NCBI GenBank assembly: GCA_022600515.1
Contig: JAHZKG010000061.1
Location: forward strand, 1-33,063
Source: Gammaproteobacteria bacterium
GTDB taxonomy: Bacteria; Pseudomonadota; Gammaproteobacteria; Legionellales; Legionellaceae
Length of the DNA: 33,063 nucleotides
Direction: 5' to 3'
Under the pieces are notes generated by a model that was not told where the DNA came from, searched no databases, and saw only the letters and a program-made list of their open reading frames with translations. Positions 8,387 to 18,397 of this stretch are shown here, one piece after another (the stretch's first letter is position 1; the number at the start of each line of letters is the position of its first letter). The position numbers were made by a program, and so were the translations under genes.

Positions 8387-8902
8387 TTAAGATTTTGCCG
8401 CATCACGTGCCACTTGAATCACCTGCTCAGTTACATCTAATTTTTCAATACTGAACGGTGCTGCATCTTTTTGAAGAACTAAATCATACTTCTTCTCAGC
8501 TGCTACTTTTGAAATGGCTGCGCGAATTTTGTCATAGAACTGCTCCATCGCTTGATTATGTGCAGCACTCAGCTCTTGTTGATATTGCTGACCGTCACGC
8601 TCAAATTGCTGTTGCGTTGCAACAATTTTATCTTCTGCTTCTTTACGTTTTGCTTGGCTCATGACCGAACTATCACGCTTAAATGTATCCATGTCGGTTT
8701 TTAAGTCCACTTCCATTCCCATTAATTTATCGCGGCGCGGTTTGAAACTTTGTTCGAGTTTGGCTTGAATGGCTTTCATTTCATCAGACGTTTGCATAAT
8801 TTTTTGCAAATCAACAACAGCTATTTTAGGCGCATCAGCAAAAGTACTAATAGAACCAAAAGAAAAGAATAATACTAATAATATACTTGTTAATCGTTTC
8901 AT
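8387..8902 (-). CDS. skp: Periplasmic chaperone Skp/OmpH
   Basis: A 171-residue periplasmic holdase that escorts unfolded outer-membrane proteins to the Bam complex. A signal peptide is clear at 1-22 (KR followed by a hydrophobic core, ending STFADA). The start of the mature protein, IAVVDLQKIMQTS, is the family signature. Residues 40-130 form the long charged alpha-helical tentacles (K/E/Q-rich coiled coil), and the protein ends in a short strand region (YDLVLQKDAAPF). AGAGGTG precedes the ATG. It lies just downstream of bamA, as is usual. Confidence 0.93.
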   Translation of the reverse strand: MKRLTSILLVLFFSFGSISTFADAPKIAVVDLQKIMQTSDEMKAIQAKLEQSFKPRRDKLMGMEVDLKTDMDTFKRDSSVMSQAKRKEAEDKIVATQQQFERDGQQYQQELSAAHNQAMEQFYDKIRAAISKVAAEKKYDLVLQKDAAPFSIEKLDVTEQVIQVARDAAKS

Positions 8903-8998
8903 GCGTTCACCTCTTATTTAAAATATAAAAATATGCCAAGATCAAGCCCTATAAAAACCAGGTTCATGCTAGCATAGTTCGCTATCACTTACGACAAA

Positions 8999-11326
8999 CT
9001 AAAATCCAGATGCCAATGTAAACTGGAATGGCTGTGGTTTATCATACGGTTGCTTATTCAATGGCTGAGCAGCACTAAAGACCAATGGTCCAAACGGCGA
9101 GCGCCACTCAACTGAAACACCAGCAGAATAACGCATAGGGCCTTGATCTATTCCTGTTAGCGCCTCAGGTGTACCTGCTACAAATACATTCCCTGTATCC
9201 ACAAACAAAGTGGTTCTGATGGTTTCTCGACTCAATGGATAGGGCAAGACTAACCCGGCACTACCATTCAATAATAAATTCGCTCCAATCGCCGTGCCAT
9301 TACTGTCTCGAGGTCCTAAAGAATAACTTTCAAAACCACGGACTTGCCCCGGCATAGCAATACCCCCTGCAAAATAGTTTTCATAAAACGGCAGCCCAGT
9401 GCTATCAAACTGGTTACCATACTGTGCATTCACAAGTATTGTCGCAATCCATCCTTTTCCGAGTGATTTATAAGTATGTGCTTGATAAGCCAACTTAAAA
9501 TACTGAAACGATTTAGACGTTGCTGGCAATGCAATTAAAGCGCTTGCTTGCTGGTTAGTTCCTTTATTCGGGTAAGGCATTTGATCATAACTGTTTTTAT
9601 TCCAACCGCCACTCAAACGAATCTGATAAAAATCTCGTCCGTAAAGATGCTCAAACGCTTGAATTTGCGAAAGATTTCCTGGGCTTTGAATATTTAAGCC
9701 CTGATAACCATAACCAAACTGCGCACTACTACGCTCACTCAGCAATAAATTATAATTAACATCGCCACCAAAGCGATTCGCACTATACTGACTGACATCT
9801 AATTTTTTAGGATCGACTGTTTGAAAATACAACGCAACCCCTCGGCCTGTCCCTGTATTAGTATAAAAAGGATTATAATAATTAAACGCATAATCCAGTC
9901 CCCAATAGGTTGCATTAAACGTAAACCCAACCGTACGGCCCGTTCCCATAAAGTTATATTGGTTAACCGAAGCATTAAATTGAGGACCAGTTGTACCGTA
10001 CCCTGCAGATGCACTCGCCTCAGCCGACGGTGTCTCTTCAAGCGCCACGTCTAAATCCACTAAATTATTCGCTTTAGGTACGGGGGTTGTTTTAACGTTG
10101 ATGTCTTTAAGATAATTCAACAAACGCAATTGCCGCTCAGATTCTTTAATATTATGCAGTGAGAGCAGGCTTCCCTCGTCTTGATGCATCATATTTCTCA
10201 GCACATAATCACCTGTTTTTGTATTCCCATGAAAATTAATTCGACGCACATACACATGACGCCCCGGATCAACCATGAATGTAATAAAAACTGTTTTATC
10301 TTTTTCATTAATACGTGGATCAGCATTAATTGCCGGGAAACCATAGCCTAAATCACCCAAAGAAAGGCTAATTGCCGAAATACTCTCCGTTACTTTTTTA
10401 CGAGAAAATACATCGCCTGACTTGATATCTATCAAGTCATTTAGTTTTTGTTTAGATACAATCGTATTCCCTGAAAACGTGTATCCAGAAAAATGATATT
10501 GCTGGCCTTCTTCTATGTGAATATGAATAAAAACATCTTTTTTATCTGGCGACAGCAAAACTTGCGACGATACTAACGTAAATTTCAAGTAACCATGATT
10601 TAAATAAAACGATCGCAAGGCTTCAACCGAAGCATCCATACCTGTTTTTGAATATTGATCTTTTTTAGTAAAATATGCGAATACACTACGACCTGACAAA
10701 GCGATTTCAGACTTAAGCTCTTCTTCTGTAAAATCATGATTGCCAATAATTTTAACTTCTTTAATGCGAGAAATACGCCCTTCTGAAATATCAATGTCGA
10801 TGTTGACACGATTTTCAGCAAGTGGTGTTACTGTTGATTGAATCCTTGCGTTATATTTTCCACGTGCGTTATACGCAATTTTCATCTCTTTTTCGAGGCG
10901 CTCAAGTGAAGCCCGTTGAAAAACACGTCCTTTGACAAGCCCGAGCTCTTTTAGAATTTCTTTCATTTTGTCATTCGGGATATCTTTGTTCCCTTTAACA
11001 GAAATAGAGCCTACCGTTGCACGCTCTACCACTTGAACAATTAATGTATTGCCTTCACGCTCAAGCACAACAGACTGGAAAAAACCCGTATCGTATAAAG
11101 CACGAATAATGCGTGGGGTTGCTTCAGGACCAATCTCTTCCCCAACCTGGACGGGTAAATAATTAAGCACGGTCCCCGTACTGACTCTTTGTAAGCCCGT
11201 TATTTTAATATCACGCACCACAAAACGATAAGATGAAGCCGCTTCCACACCAAAAGACCATAAAAGCATAAAAAAACAACACCATGCCATCCATGTTTGC
11301 TTATTTTTATTTCTTATATTTTTCAT
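8999..11326 (-). CDS. bamA: Outer-membrane protein assembly factor BamA
   Basis: Essential Omp85 protein that folds and inserts beta-barrel proteins into the outer membrane. After a signal peptide (WCCFFMLLWSFGVEA) come five POTRA domains, opening with FVVRDIKITGLQRVSTGTVLNYLP, over roughly the first 420 residues. A beta-barrel of about 350 residues follows and includes the lid-loop block VRGFESYSLGPRD. The protein ends with Phe (FTLASGF), the terminal outer-membrane signature. About 775 residues counted from the ATG at 11326, which gives a sensible n-region (MKNIRNKNKQ). The frame stays open to 11362, overlapping rseP, but those codons add nothing signal-like. The ribosome-binding site is weak, so the start is not firm. 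It follows rseP by 25 bases. Confidence 0.96.
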   Translation of the reverse strand: MKNIRNKNKQTWMAWCCFFMLLWSFGVEAASSYRFVVRDIKITGLQRVSTGTVLNYLPVQVGEEIGPEATPRIIRALYDTGFFQSVVLEREGNTLIVQVVERATVGSISVKGNKDIPNDKMKEILKELGLVKGRVFQRASLERLEKEMKIAYNARGKYNARIQSTVTPLAENRVNIDIDISEGRISRIKEVKIIGNHDFTEEELKSEIALSGRSVFAYFTKKDQYSKTGMDASVEALRSFYLNHGYLKFTLVSSQVLLSPDKKDVFIHIHIEEGQQYHFSGYTFSGNTIVSKQKLNDLIDIKSGDVFSRKKVTESISAISLSLGDLGYGFPAINADPRINEKDKTVFITFMVDPGRHVYVRRINFHGNTKTGDYVLRNMMHQDEGSLLSLHNIKESERQLRLLNYLKDINVKTTPVPKANNLVDLDVALEETPSAEASASAGYGTTGPQFNASVNQYNFMGTGRTVGFTFNATYWGLDYAFNYYNPFYTNTGTGRGVALYFQTVDPKKLDVSQYSANRFGGDVNYNLLLSERSSAQFGYGYQGLNIQSPGNLSQIQAFEHLYGRDFYQIRLSGGWNKNSYDQMPYPNKGTNQQASALIALPATSKSFQYFKLAYQAHTYKSLGKGWIATILVNAQYGNQFDSTGLPFYENYFAGGIAMPGQVRGFESYSLGPRDSNGTAIGANLLLNGSAGLVLPYPLSRETIRTTLFVDTGNVFVAGTPEALTGIDQGPMRYSAGVSVEWRSPFGPLVFSAAQPLNKQPYDKPQPFQFTLASGF

Positions 11327-11351
11327 ATTTTTTATTACATCCAACACAAAT

Positions 11352-12707
11352 TCATGATCCAACCAATCGGATCACATCATTTCTCAATGCAACAGCCGTT
11401 AAAGCCATCATCAAAATTAGGCCACAGACAACACCCACTGTTTTGAAGTGCTCAGATACAGGACGTCCCGTCACTCCTTCAATCAATGCATACATCAGCT
11501 GTCCCCCGTCTAAAATAGGGATGGGTAATAAATTCAATACCCCAAGTCCAATACTCACAAGCCCCAAGAAAGACAAGTAATACACCAGTCCTCCTCGCGC
11601 TGAATCACTCGCCCCCTGCGCTATACCTAAAGGACCACTCAAATTTTTAACAGGCATATCACCCGTGATCATTCGCCCAATCCATACCACGGTTGCTTCT
11701 GTAAACAGCCATGTTTGCTTCGATGCCGTCACTAAGGCACGCAACGGATCTTGGTGCTGCTTTCGAACTAAATCTTTGGGCCACGCGCCACGCTCTGATA
11801 AAACACCCAACGTGCCTTCTTGTTTCCCTGCCTTCAATTGATGCCCCAGTTGAACAGCAATGTGTTTTTCAGATTGTCCGCGCTTTATATTTAATATAAT
11901 TTTTTTATTAGGATGGTTTTTAACATAGATAACCAATTCACGCCAATCACTAATTCCATGCGCATCAACATCCAGCACTTCGTCTCCAACGTGCAAGCCC
12001 GCGGTTTTGGCCGGTGTATTTGGAAACACCTCCGCCACACGCGGTAAAATTTTAGGCATAAAAGGCGTCAGTCCCAATGCTGCAATGGGATCAACATCAG
12101 GTGACGGGGTAGCCCAACGCCCCAAAGGAACATGTAAACCACGCGTTACACCGTCTATTCTTGAAACCACCCACACATCCAATACACCATGACCGCCCAT
12201 ATAAGGCATCAAAGCATACCGCACATCATGCCAACTCGCGACTGATTTTCCATTAATAGCAACGATTTCATCTTGCGGAATAAACCCAACTTGCTTCGCA
12301 ACACTACCTAATGACACTTCATCCACTATAGGTGCCAAGGTTGTCATACCAATAATTGAAACACACCAAAAGGCTATAAATGCCAATAAAAAATTAAATA
12401 ACGGGCCTGCCAAAATAATGGCAGCCCGTGAGATAAGTGGCTTGGAACTAAACGCAAACTCGCGCTCTGTCTTATTTAATGCTTCATCAGCTTCGCCTAA
12501 AAACTTAACGTATCCGCCGAGTGGAATCAGTGACCATGCGAAAACAGTCCCTTTTTTATCACGCTTTGAAAATAAAACAGGACCAAATCCAAATGAAAAG
12601 CGTAACACTTTAACACCACACCAACGTGCAACAAAAAAGTGTCCTGCCTCATGAATAGTAACCAATAAAAATAAAGCCAATGTAAAATAAAATAGAGTCC
12701 AAAACAT
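11352..12707 (-). CDS. rseP: Site-2 zinc metalloprotease RseP
   Basis: Inner-membrane S2P-family protease that cleaves anti-sigma factors and remnant signal peptides within the membrane. HEAGHF at residues 19-24 is the HExxH zinc site in the first helix. The second half of the active site is NLLPIPILDGGQL near the C-terminus, with its Asp ligand. Two PDZ-like regions lie between (around residues 115-215 and 215-300). Length 451 matches E. coli RseP (450). It begins two bases after cdsA, leaving no room for dxr, which lies between these genes in many gammaproteobacteria. Confidence 0.96.
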   Translation of the reverse strand: MFWTLFYFTLALFLLVTIHEAGHFFVARWCGVKVLRFSFGFGPVLFSKRDKKGTVFAWSLIPLGGYVKFLGEADEALNKTEREFAFSSKPLISRAAIILAGPLFNFLLAFIAFWCVSIIGMTTLAPIVDEVSLGSVAKQVGFIPQDEIVAINGKSVASWHDVRYALMPYMGGHGVLDVWVVSRIDGVTRGLHVPLGRWATPSPDVDPIAALGLTPFMPKILPRVAEVFPNTPAKTAGLHVGDEVLDVDAHGISDWRELVIYVKNHPNKKIILNIKRGQSEKHIAVQLGHQLKAGKQEGTLGVLSERGAWPKDLVRKQHQDPLRALVTASKQTWLFTEATVVWIGRMITGDMPVKNLSGPLGIAQGASDSARGGLVYYLSFLGLVSIGLGVLNLLPIPILDGGQLMYALIEGVTGRPVSEHFKTVGVVCGLILMMALTAVALRNDVIRLVGS

Positions 12708-12709
12708 GA

Positions 12710-13507
12710 TTACAACTCAGGAAACAAGAAATAACACCCAAGATAAAACCAAGGCATGGCCGCAAGCAAACTATCCAGTCTATCAAGAATTCCGCCATGT
12801 CCAGGCAAAAGCGACCCCGTATCTTTTAGATGCTGTCTGCGTTTTAACATGCTAATCGACAAGTCACCAAACATAGAGACCACAACCGTGACTAAAGCCA
12901 GTCCAAACCACATGATTTTATCCATAGGTGACCAAATCAACAACCCAATCCATGCCACCAACATCGGTAATAATAAGCCACCTAAAGCACCTTCAATGGT
13001 TTTACCTGAGCTAACACGAGGAATCAATGCGTGTTTTCCTATAACATTACCTACAAAATAAGCACCTGAATCTGAAACACTAACCAATGCCAAAACATAA
13101 ATAATCAGTCCCGCACCATGTGGCTGCTGATAAAGTCCAATGGCTGAAACCCCCATTAAGGGCAAGAATACACAACCCAAACCTGCCACAACCCAAGGAA
13201 AGCCCCAAATACGCTGAGAGGCAGGATAAGCGACGATAGCCACCATCACCAAAAACCAGAGCAATAGCCCTGCATTAATCCAGACCAAAAACCAACTAAA
13301 GCACAGCACACTACTCAAGACCAAAGCCCCCCAAAAAAGCACCTGATGCGGTGTTTTTAAAAGCGGAACTAAATGCCCCCACTCATGCGCGGCAAGTCCT
13401 AATACAAATACGAGTAATCCCAGCAACACGAAAGGATGCGCGTAAAGAATTGAAAATAAAAGCAATGGGACTAAAATTGCTGCCGTAATGAGTCGTTTTT
13501 TAAGCAT
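12710..13507 (-). CDS. cdsA: Phosphatidate cytidylyltransferase CdsA
   Basis: Integral membrane enzyme converting phosphatidate and CTP to CDP-diacylglycerol, the precursor of all bacterial phospholipids. About eight hydrophobic helices are present. The C-terminal third carries the family signature: SDSGAYFVGNVIGKH, SSGKTIEGALGG, and GDLSISMLKRRQHLKDTG followed by LPGHGGILDRLDS. I use the ATG at 13507 because GAGGAAG lies just upstream. It overlaps the end of uppS by eight bases, so translation is probably coupled. About 265 residues. Confidence 0.95.
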   Translation of the reverse strand: MLKKRLITAAILVPLLLFSILYAHPFVLLGLLVFVLGLAAHEWGHLVPLLKTPHQVLFWGALVLSSVLCFSWFLVWINAGLLLWFLVMVAIVAYPASQRIWGFPWVVAGLGCVFLPLMGVSAIGLYQQPHGAGLIIYVLALVSVSDSGAYFVGNVIGKHALIPRVSSGKTIEGALGGLLLPMLVAWIGLLIWSPMDKIMWFGLALVTVVVSMFGDLSISMLKRRQHLKDTGSLLPGHGGILDRLDSLLAAMPWFYLGCYFLFPEL

Positions 13508-14234
13508 TTTCTTCCTCAATCATTTGTTTTGATATTTTACCATAACGTCGTTCACGAGAGGCAAACCACCCCAGTGATTTTTCAAATTCATCCAGTGTGA
13601 ATTCAGGCCATGCAACGTCAGTGAAATAAAGCTCGCTATAAGCTAACTGCCATAAAAAAAAGTTACTGATACGTTTTTCTCCACCTGTTCGAATCAACAT
13701 ATCTGGATCAGGAATTCCTGATGTCGACAAACACCCAGAAAAAAGTGTTTCGTTGATTTGTTCAGGCAGAACCTCGCCTGCTGCTACTCGACAGGCTAAT
13801 TGGCGTGTCGCTTGCATCATATCCCAGCGACCACTGTAATTCATAATAATATTTAAATGAAGTGTTTGGTTATTTTTTGTGAGTGATTCAACGGACTGCA
13901 TCAGTGTTTGCAACGCATCATCTAATGCCGCTCTATCTCCGATAAATTGCAAGCGAACCCCTTCGGCATGAAGTTCATCTATTTCATGCTCAAGAGACTG
14001 GAGAAATAAATTCATTAAAAAATTAACTTCTTCTTTTGGGCGTGCCCAGTTTTCTTGCCCAAAGGCAAAAATACTTACTATTGAAATTTTTTTATCCGGA
14101 CAAGCACTCACAATACTTCGTATTGCCTCAACACCTGCGCGGTGCCCTTCTGTACGCGGTAAGCCTTGTGCCTCGGCCCAACGTCCATTGCCATCCATTA
14201 CAATCGCAACATGTTGTGGTATTTTTTGCTTCAA
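13500..14234 (-). CDS. uppS: Undecaprenyl diphosphate synthase (cis-isoprenyltransferase)
   Basis: Makes undecaprenyl diphosphate, the lipid carrier for peptidoglycan and O-antigen synthesis, by cis-condensation of IPP on farnesyl diphosphate. The signature HVAIVMDGNGRWAEAQG lies at 8-24 with catalytic D14, followed by RTEGHRAG. NYSGRWDM and the C-terminal DMLIRTGGEKRISNFFLWQ and YSELYFTDVAWPEF blocks are all present. At 244 residues it has normal length. The start appears to be TTG (14234), with GGA nine bases upstream; an in-frame stop lies just before it and no ATG is available ahead of the active site. It is the first gene of the minus-strand envelope cluster and is divergent from gpmI. 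Confidence 0.95.
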   Translation of the reverse strand: MKQKIPQHVAIVMDGNGRWAEAQGLPRTEGHRAGVEAIRSIVSACPDKKISIVSIFAFGQENWARPKEEVNFLMNLFLQSLEHEIDELHAEGVRLQFIGDRAALDDALQTLMQSVESLTKNNQTLHLNIIMNYSGRWDMMQATRQLACRVAAGEVLPEQINETLFSGCLSTSGIPDPDMLIRTGGEKRISNFFLWQLAYSELYFTDVAWPEFTLDEFEKSLGWFASRERRYGKISKQMIEEENA

Positions 14235-14302
14235 GCTACTTCATCCGTTGAAAAAAATGGCCTATAGTCTAACCTCTTTATTCTAAAAGTTTAAGAGCTA
14301 AC

Positions 14303-15850
14303 ATGTTAAACTGCCCCCCCTTGGTTTTTATCATCCTCGATGGCTTTGGTTATTCGAGCAATATATCCCATAATGCCATTGCCGCAGCAGATACACCTCA
14401 ATGGGATGAATGGTGGGATACCGAGCCACACACCTTACTTGAAGCCTCGGGTCAATCCGTTGGATTACCCACAGCACAAATGGGAAATTCAGAGGTTGGG
14501 CACATGCATATTGGTGCAGGTCGTATGATTTCACAAGATTTTACACGGATTAATCACGCCATTGAAACCCAGGTTTTTAATACAAATGCTGCGTTTATAA
14601 AAACAATTCAGCATGTAAAGCAACATAAAAACACGTTACATATTATGGGGCTGCTCTCGCCAGGTGGCGTGCATAGCCATGAAAATCATTTATTTGCCTT
14701 TCTAGCACTCTGCGAACAACAAAATCTCAACAACATTGCACTTCATCTTTTTTTAGATGGTCGTGATACGCCCCCCCAAAGCGCACTTGAAAGCATCAAA
14801 CGCTTAGAAAATAAATTAAAAAACACGCCGAACATTCGTATTTGCTCTATCTCGGGCCGCTACTATGCGCTTGATCGAGACAAACGATGGGACCGTATTG
14901 AGCCTGTTTATCGGCTACTTACAGAAGCGCAAAGCACATCACACTTTGAAACCTCTGAAGCGGCCATCCACTCTTATTATCAACAAGGCATTTATGATGA
15001 ATTTATTCCTCCCACTCAAATTGGAATCCCCGCGCCTATCGAAAACAACGATGCCATTTTCTTTTTTAATTTTCGTGCTGATAGAGCAAGACAACTGACT
15101 GAGGCTTTTGTTTCCTCTAAATTCAGTGCTTTTTCTAGAAAAAAAAGACCGAAATTAAGCCACTTTATTAGCATGACATCTTATGCCGAATACCTAGATA
15201 CGCACGCTGCATTTCCTCCCTTTAGATTACAAGATACCCTCGGTGAAGTGTTATCAAAACATAATCTGCGTCAACTGCGTGTTGCCGAAACTGAAAAATA
15301 TGCACACGTCACCTTCTTTTTAAATGGCGGTACAGAAACCGCTTTTCAGGGGGAAGATCGTACACTTATTCCGTCGCCAAACGTTGCAACCTATAATTTA
15401 AAACCAGAAATGAGCGCCCCCATCATTACACAAGTGATTCTTGATGCCATTCAAAACAAAACACACGACGTTATTATTTGCAATTATGCAAATGCTGACA
15501 TGGTAGGGCATACCGGTGATTTTAAAGCAACATGCGCAGCCATAGCCGCGCTAGACCAAGCCATGCATGCGATTGGCGACGCACTCAAACCCGTTAACGG
15601 CCAATTACTGATTACAGCTGACCATGGCAATGCAGAATCTATGTTTGATGACGAAGTGCAACAGCCACTTACCGCACACACGACAAATAGTGTTCCCTTA
15701 CTCTATGTGGGGGATAAACAATGGCGGTTTAAGCCCAACATACAAGGCTCATTAGTTGATATTGCACCGACGCTATTAAATTTATTAGATATTAAACCAC
15801 CAGCCACAATGAGCGGTCATATGCTTCTAATACGTAATAAATCCTCATGA
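14303..15850 (+). CDS. gpmI: 2,3-bisphosphoglycerate-independent phosphoglycerate mutase
   Basis: Cytosolic glycolytic enzyme interconverting 3- and 2-phosphoglycerate with two Mn ions and a phosphoserine intermediate. It belongs to the alkaline-phosphatase superfamily. ILDGFGY (D13) opens the protein. MGNSEVGHMHIGAGR holds the nucleophilic Ser63. DGRDTPP, RADRARQL, CNYANADMVGHTGD and TADHGNAE are the remaining metal and substrate blocks. Length 515 is normal. It overlaps envC by ATGA; the order gpmI-envC is shared with E. coli. The 68-base gap to uppS must hold both divergent promoters, but I could not assign boxes. Confidence 0.96.
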   Translation: MLNCPPLVFIILDGFGYSSNISHNAIAAADTPQWDEWWDTEPHTLLEASGQSVGLPTAQMGNSEVGHMHIGAGRMISQDFTRINHAIETQVFNTNAAFIKTIQHVKQHKNTLHIMGLLSPGGVHSHENHLFAFLALCEQQNLNNIALHLFLDGRDTPPQSALESIKRLENKLKNTPNIRICSISGRYYALDRDKRWDRIEPVYRLLTEAQSTSHFETSEAAIHSYYQQGIYDEFIPPTQIGIPAPIENNDAIFFFNFRADRARQLTEAFVSSKFSAFSRKKRPKLSHFISMTSYAEYLDTHAAFPPFRLQDTLGEVLSKHNLRQLRVAETEKYAHVTFFLNGGTETAFQGEDRTLIPSPNVATYNLKPEMSAPIITQVILDAIQNKTHDVIICNYANADMVGHTGDFKATCAAIAALDQAMHAIGDALKPVNGQLLITADHGNAESMFDDEVQQPLTAHTTNSVPLLYVGDKQWRFKPNIQGSLVDIAPTLLNLLDIKPPATMSGHMLLIRNKSS

Positions 15851-16953
15851 AAATAATCCATTTATTATCTATCACTTCGTGTATTTTTCTATGCTGTCTA
15901 TCATTTAGCGGATATACAGCATCAACCGATGCCGAGCTCAATCAACTCGAAGAACAGCTCACCCATCTTAAGAAGCAACTCTTCAAAGACGAAGGCTCCA
16001 GAAAAAAAGTATTTCAAGAGCTTGCAAAAACCGAGAAAAAAACAAGTGAATACTTGCATGAACTCCACCAATTAACGAGCCAAGAGGAAGAAACAAAACA
16101 AGCCATTCAATCCCTCAGTCAAACCATTGAATCGCTTGACCAGCAATTAAAAAAACAAGAAAAAACACTAGCAAATCATGTGCGGGCCAGACACCTACTT
16201 GGTACAGCTAACCCTTGGCAATGGTTAATTCATCAAGAAACAGCACTCACACTATCTCGCCTGTATGTATTTTATTATTATCTCTTTCAGGCCGATCAAA
16301 AAATCATTCAACAAGTACGTGAAACCCACGCACACCTTTCAAAAAATAAACTTGCATTAGTAAAACAACAAACTGAACTCCTAGCCCTCCAAAAAAATCT
16401 TGCCGCCCAACAAAAGCATTTGGCTTTGATGAAACAAAAACAACAAACACTACTCAAAACCCTTGATCAAACCATTCAATCCAAGCATGAACAGCTCAAA
16501 ACATTTCGTGAAGATAAAACACGCCTTCAAGCATTACTAAAAAAACTCAGCTGGCGTCCTAAAAAACAGCGTCGCGTTGCTACTGTCGTGAATATTGAAG
16601 GAAAGCACTTAAAAAGTCCTTTGAAAACACCCTCAAAACAAAGAAAGCCTCTCAATCAAGGCATTGTTTTCCTTGCAAACGAAGGCACCCCAGTTGTTTC
16701 AATTTTACCCGGAAAAGTTATTTTTAGTGATTGGCTCAAAGGCTACGGGCTGCTTTTAATTATTGAACATGACAACGGTGTTATGAGCTTATATGCACAC
16801 AATGCCTCACTTTTTAAGCCTTTGGGTGCATCGGTAAAACAAGGCGAACAAATTGCAACGGTTGGGCATACCGGTGGACTCCGCGAAAACGGTCTATACT
16901 TCGAAGTAAGAAGACGAGGAAGAGCTGTACCACCTCACGAATGGATGTCTTGA
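15847..16953 (+). CDS. envC: EnvC-like murein hydrolase activator (coiled coil plus LytM domain)
   Basis: Periplasmic protein of 368 residues. A signal peptide covers about 1-25, a long K/E/Q-rich coiled coil about 27-240, and an M23/LytM domain about 270-366. In E. coli, EnvC is recruited by FtsEX and activates amidases AmiA/AmiB at the septum. The LytM domain here is degenerate: the place of the zinc-binding HxH is occupied by LYFEVR, and the first His-x3-Asp is absent. It should therefore activate rather than cut, as in EnvC. It overlaps gpmI by four bases and is followed by ctpA. Confidence 0.9.
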   Translation: MKIIHLLSITSCIFLCCLSFSGYTASTDAELNQLEEQLTHLKKQLFKDEGSRKKVFQELAKTEKKTSEYLHELHQLTSQEEETKQAIQSLSQTIESLDQQLKKQEKTLANHVRARHLLGTANPWQWLIHQETALTLSRLYVFYYYLFQADQKIIQQVRETHAHLSKNKLALVKQQTELLALQKNLAAQQKHLALMKQKQQTLLKTLDQTIQSKHEQLKTFREDKTRLQALLKKLSWRPKKQRRVATVVNIEGKHLKSPLKTPSKQRKPLNQGIVFLANEGTPVVSILPGKVIFSDWLKGYGLLLIIEHDNGVMSLYAHNASLFKPLGASVKQGEQIATVGHTGGLRENGLYFEVRRRGRAVPPHEWMS

Positions 16954-17001
16954 TGTTCATGATTTAATTATCACCTTGAGCATCAAAAAAGGAGAATACT
17001 T

Positions 17002-18369
17002 ATGCACTGTAATTTAATATCACGTTTCCACCTCATTACATTCTGTGCCAGTCTTTTATTACAGCCGATTACGAGCTATGCGATCCCAACACCACTTCCT
17101 GAAAAAAAAGCAGATCCTGTTGGTATTCCAATGGAAGATGTGCAGCGCTTTTCAAATGCCATTGCACAAATCAAACAATATTATGTAAAACCCATCACGG
17201 ACAAAAAATTATTTGATAATGCCATTCGAGGCATGCTTGCAGGCCTTGATCCACATTCAAATTACCTCAACGAAGAAGAGTTTAGCGATTTGCAAACCAT
17301 CACCAGCGGTGAATTTGGTGGCCTTGGCATTGAAGTCACCATGGAAGATGGCTTAATTAAAGTTATCACGCCTCTGATTGACGCACCTGCCATCAAAGCA
17401 GGGGTTAAATCAGGTGATTACATTGTTAAAGTGGATTCGTATGCTGTTCAAGGTATTGATTTGAGACAGGCAGTTGATTTAATGCGCGGTAAAGTTGGTG
17501 AGCCTGTAACGCTTACGGTGTTACGTAAAGGCGAAAAAGCACCTATGATATTCAAATTAGTGCGTGAGAACATTCAAATTAAGAGCGTTGCCAACAAATT
17601 ACTTGATAATAAATATGGCTATATCCGCTTGGCGCAATTCCAAGCACTCACCTCCAAAGATATGCTAAACAGCATTGATGAGCTTAAACGCGAATCAAAC
17701 GGCGAGTTAAAAGGCTTAATTCTAGATTTAAGAAATAACCCCGGTGGCTTGCTCGACTCAGCCATTCAAGTGGCTGATGCATTTATCGACAAACCAGCTG
17801 GCGGTAAAGAAGAACTGATTGTTTATACTGAAGGACGCCTACCCGGATCACGCTTTACCGCCGTTGCAAACCCTGGTGACGTCCTTAAAAATGCACCTAT
17901 GGTTGTGCTTATAAATAATGGATCTGCCAGTGCATCTGAAATTGTTGCAGGGGCCTTAAAAGACCATAAGCGTGCTGTTATTATTGGTAAACGAAGCTTT
18001 GGTAAAGGCTCGGTTCAAACGGTCTTACCGCTTGATAACAAAAGTGGCATCAAACTAACCACAGCATTGTATTACACACCATCAGGCGTATCCATTCAGG
18101 CGCAAGGCATTAAGCCTGATATTATAATTGATGAAATTTCGGTCCCTAAAAAGAAACAAGCGAATCCGCTTGCTAACTTCAGTGAAGCAGACTTACATGG
18201 GCATTTGAAAAATGGGAAAAAGGGAAAAAATAGCGACGACGCCAAAACCATTGCGATCAAAAGCCATGATAAACAATCTAAAATAGATGAAAAAACCTTA
18301 CTCTATGAAGATTATCAGCTGTATTCTGCACTCACTATTCTGAAGAGCTTAGCCCTTTCAACGCACTAA
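17002..18369 (+). CDS. ctpA: C-terminal processing peptidase, S41 family (CtpA-like)
   Basis: Periplasmic serine protease of 455 residues, with a signal peptide at 1-27, a PDZ domain about 100-185 and an S41 catalytic domain about 200-370. The Ser-Lys dyad is visible: S310 in GSASASEIVAG and K335 in SFGKGSVQT, the same spacing of 25 as in Prc. NPGGLL (246-251) is the family's core strand. S41 proteases trim or degrade periplasmic proteins from the C-terminus and often control peptidoglycan hydrolases, which fits the envC neighbour. A strong ribosome-binding site (AAGGAG) precedes the ATG. The C-terminal 70 residues are Lys-rich and probably disordered. Confidence 0.93.
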   Translation: MHCNLISRFHLITFCASLLLQPITSYAIPTPLPEKKADPVGIPMEDVQRFSNAIAQIKQYYVKPITDKKLFDNAIRGMLAGLDPHSNYLNEEEFSDLQTITSGEFGGLGIEVTMEDGLIKVITPLIDAPAIKAGVKSGDYIVKVDSYAVQGIDLRQAVDLMRGKVGEPVTLTVLRKGEKAPMIFKLVRENIQIKSVANKLLDNKYGYIRLAQFQALTSKDMLNSIDELKRESNGELKGLILDLRNNPGGLLDSAIQVADAFIDKPAGGKEELIVYTEGRLPGSRFTAVANPGDVLKNAPMVVLINNGSASASEIVAGALKDHKRAVIIGKRSFGKGSVQTVLPLDNKSGIKLTTALYYTPSGVSIQAQGIKPDIIIDEISVPKKKQANPLANFSEADLHGHLKNGKKGKNSDDAKTIAIKSHDKQSKIDEKTLLYEDYQLYSALTILKSLALSTH

Positions 18370-18397
18370 ATATGCGGCTTATTATCTCTTAAGACAT

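Noticed and set aside
15847-16953. Active M23 endopeptidase
   Set aside because: The LytM domain lacks the zinc-binding His/Asp residues (LYFEVR in place of HxH), matching the non-catalytic EnvC type.
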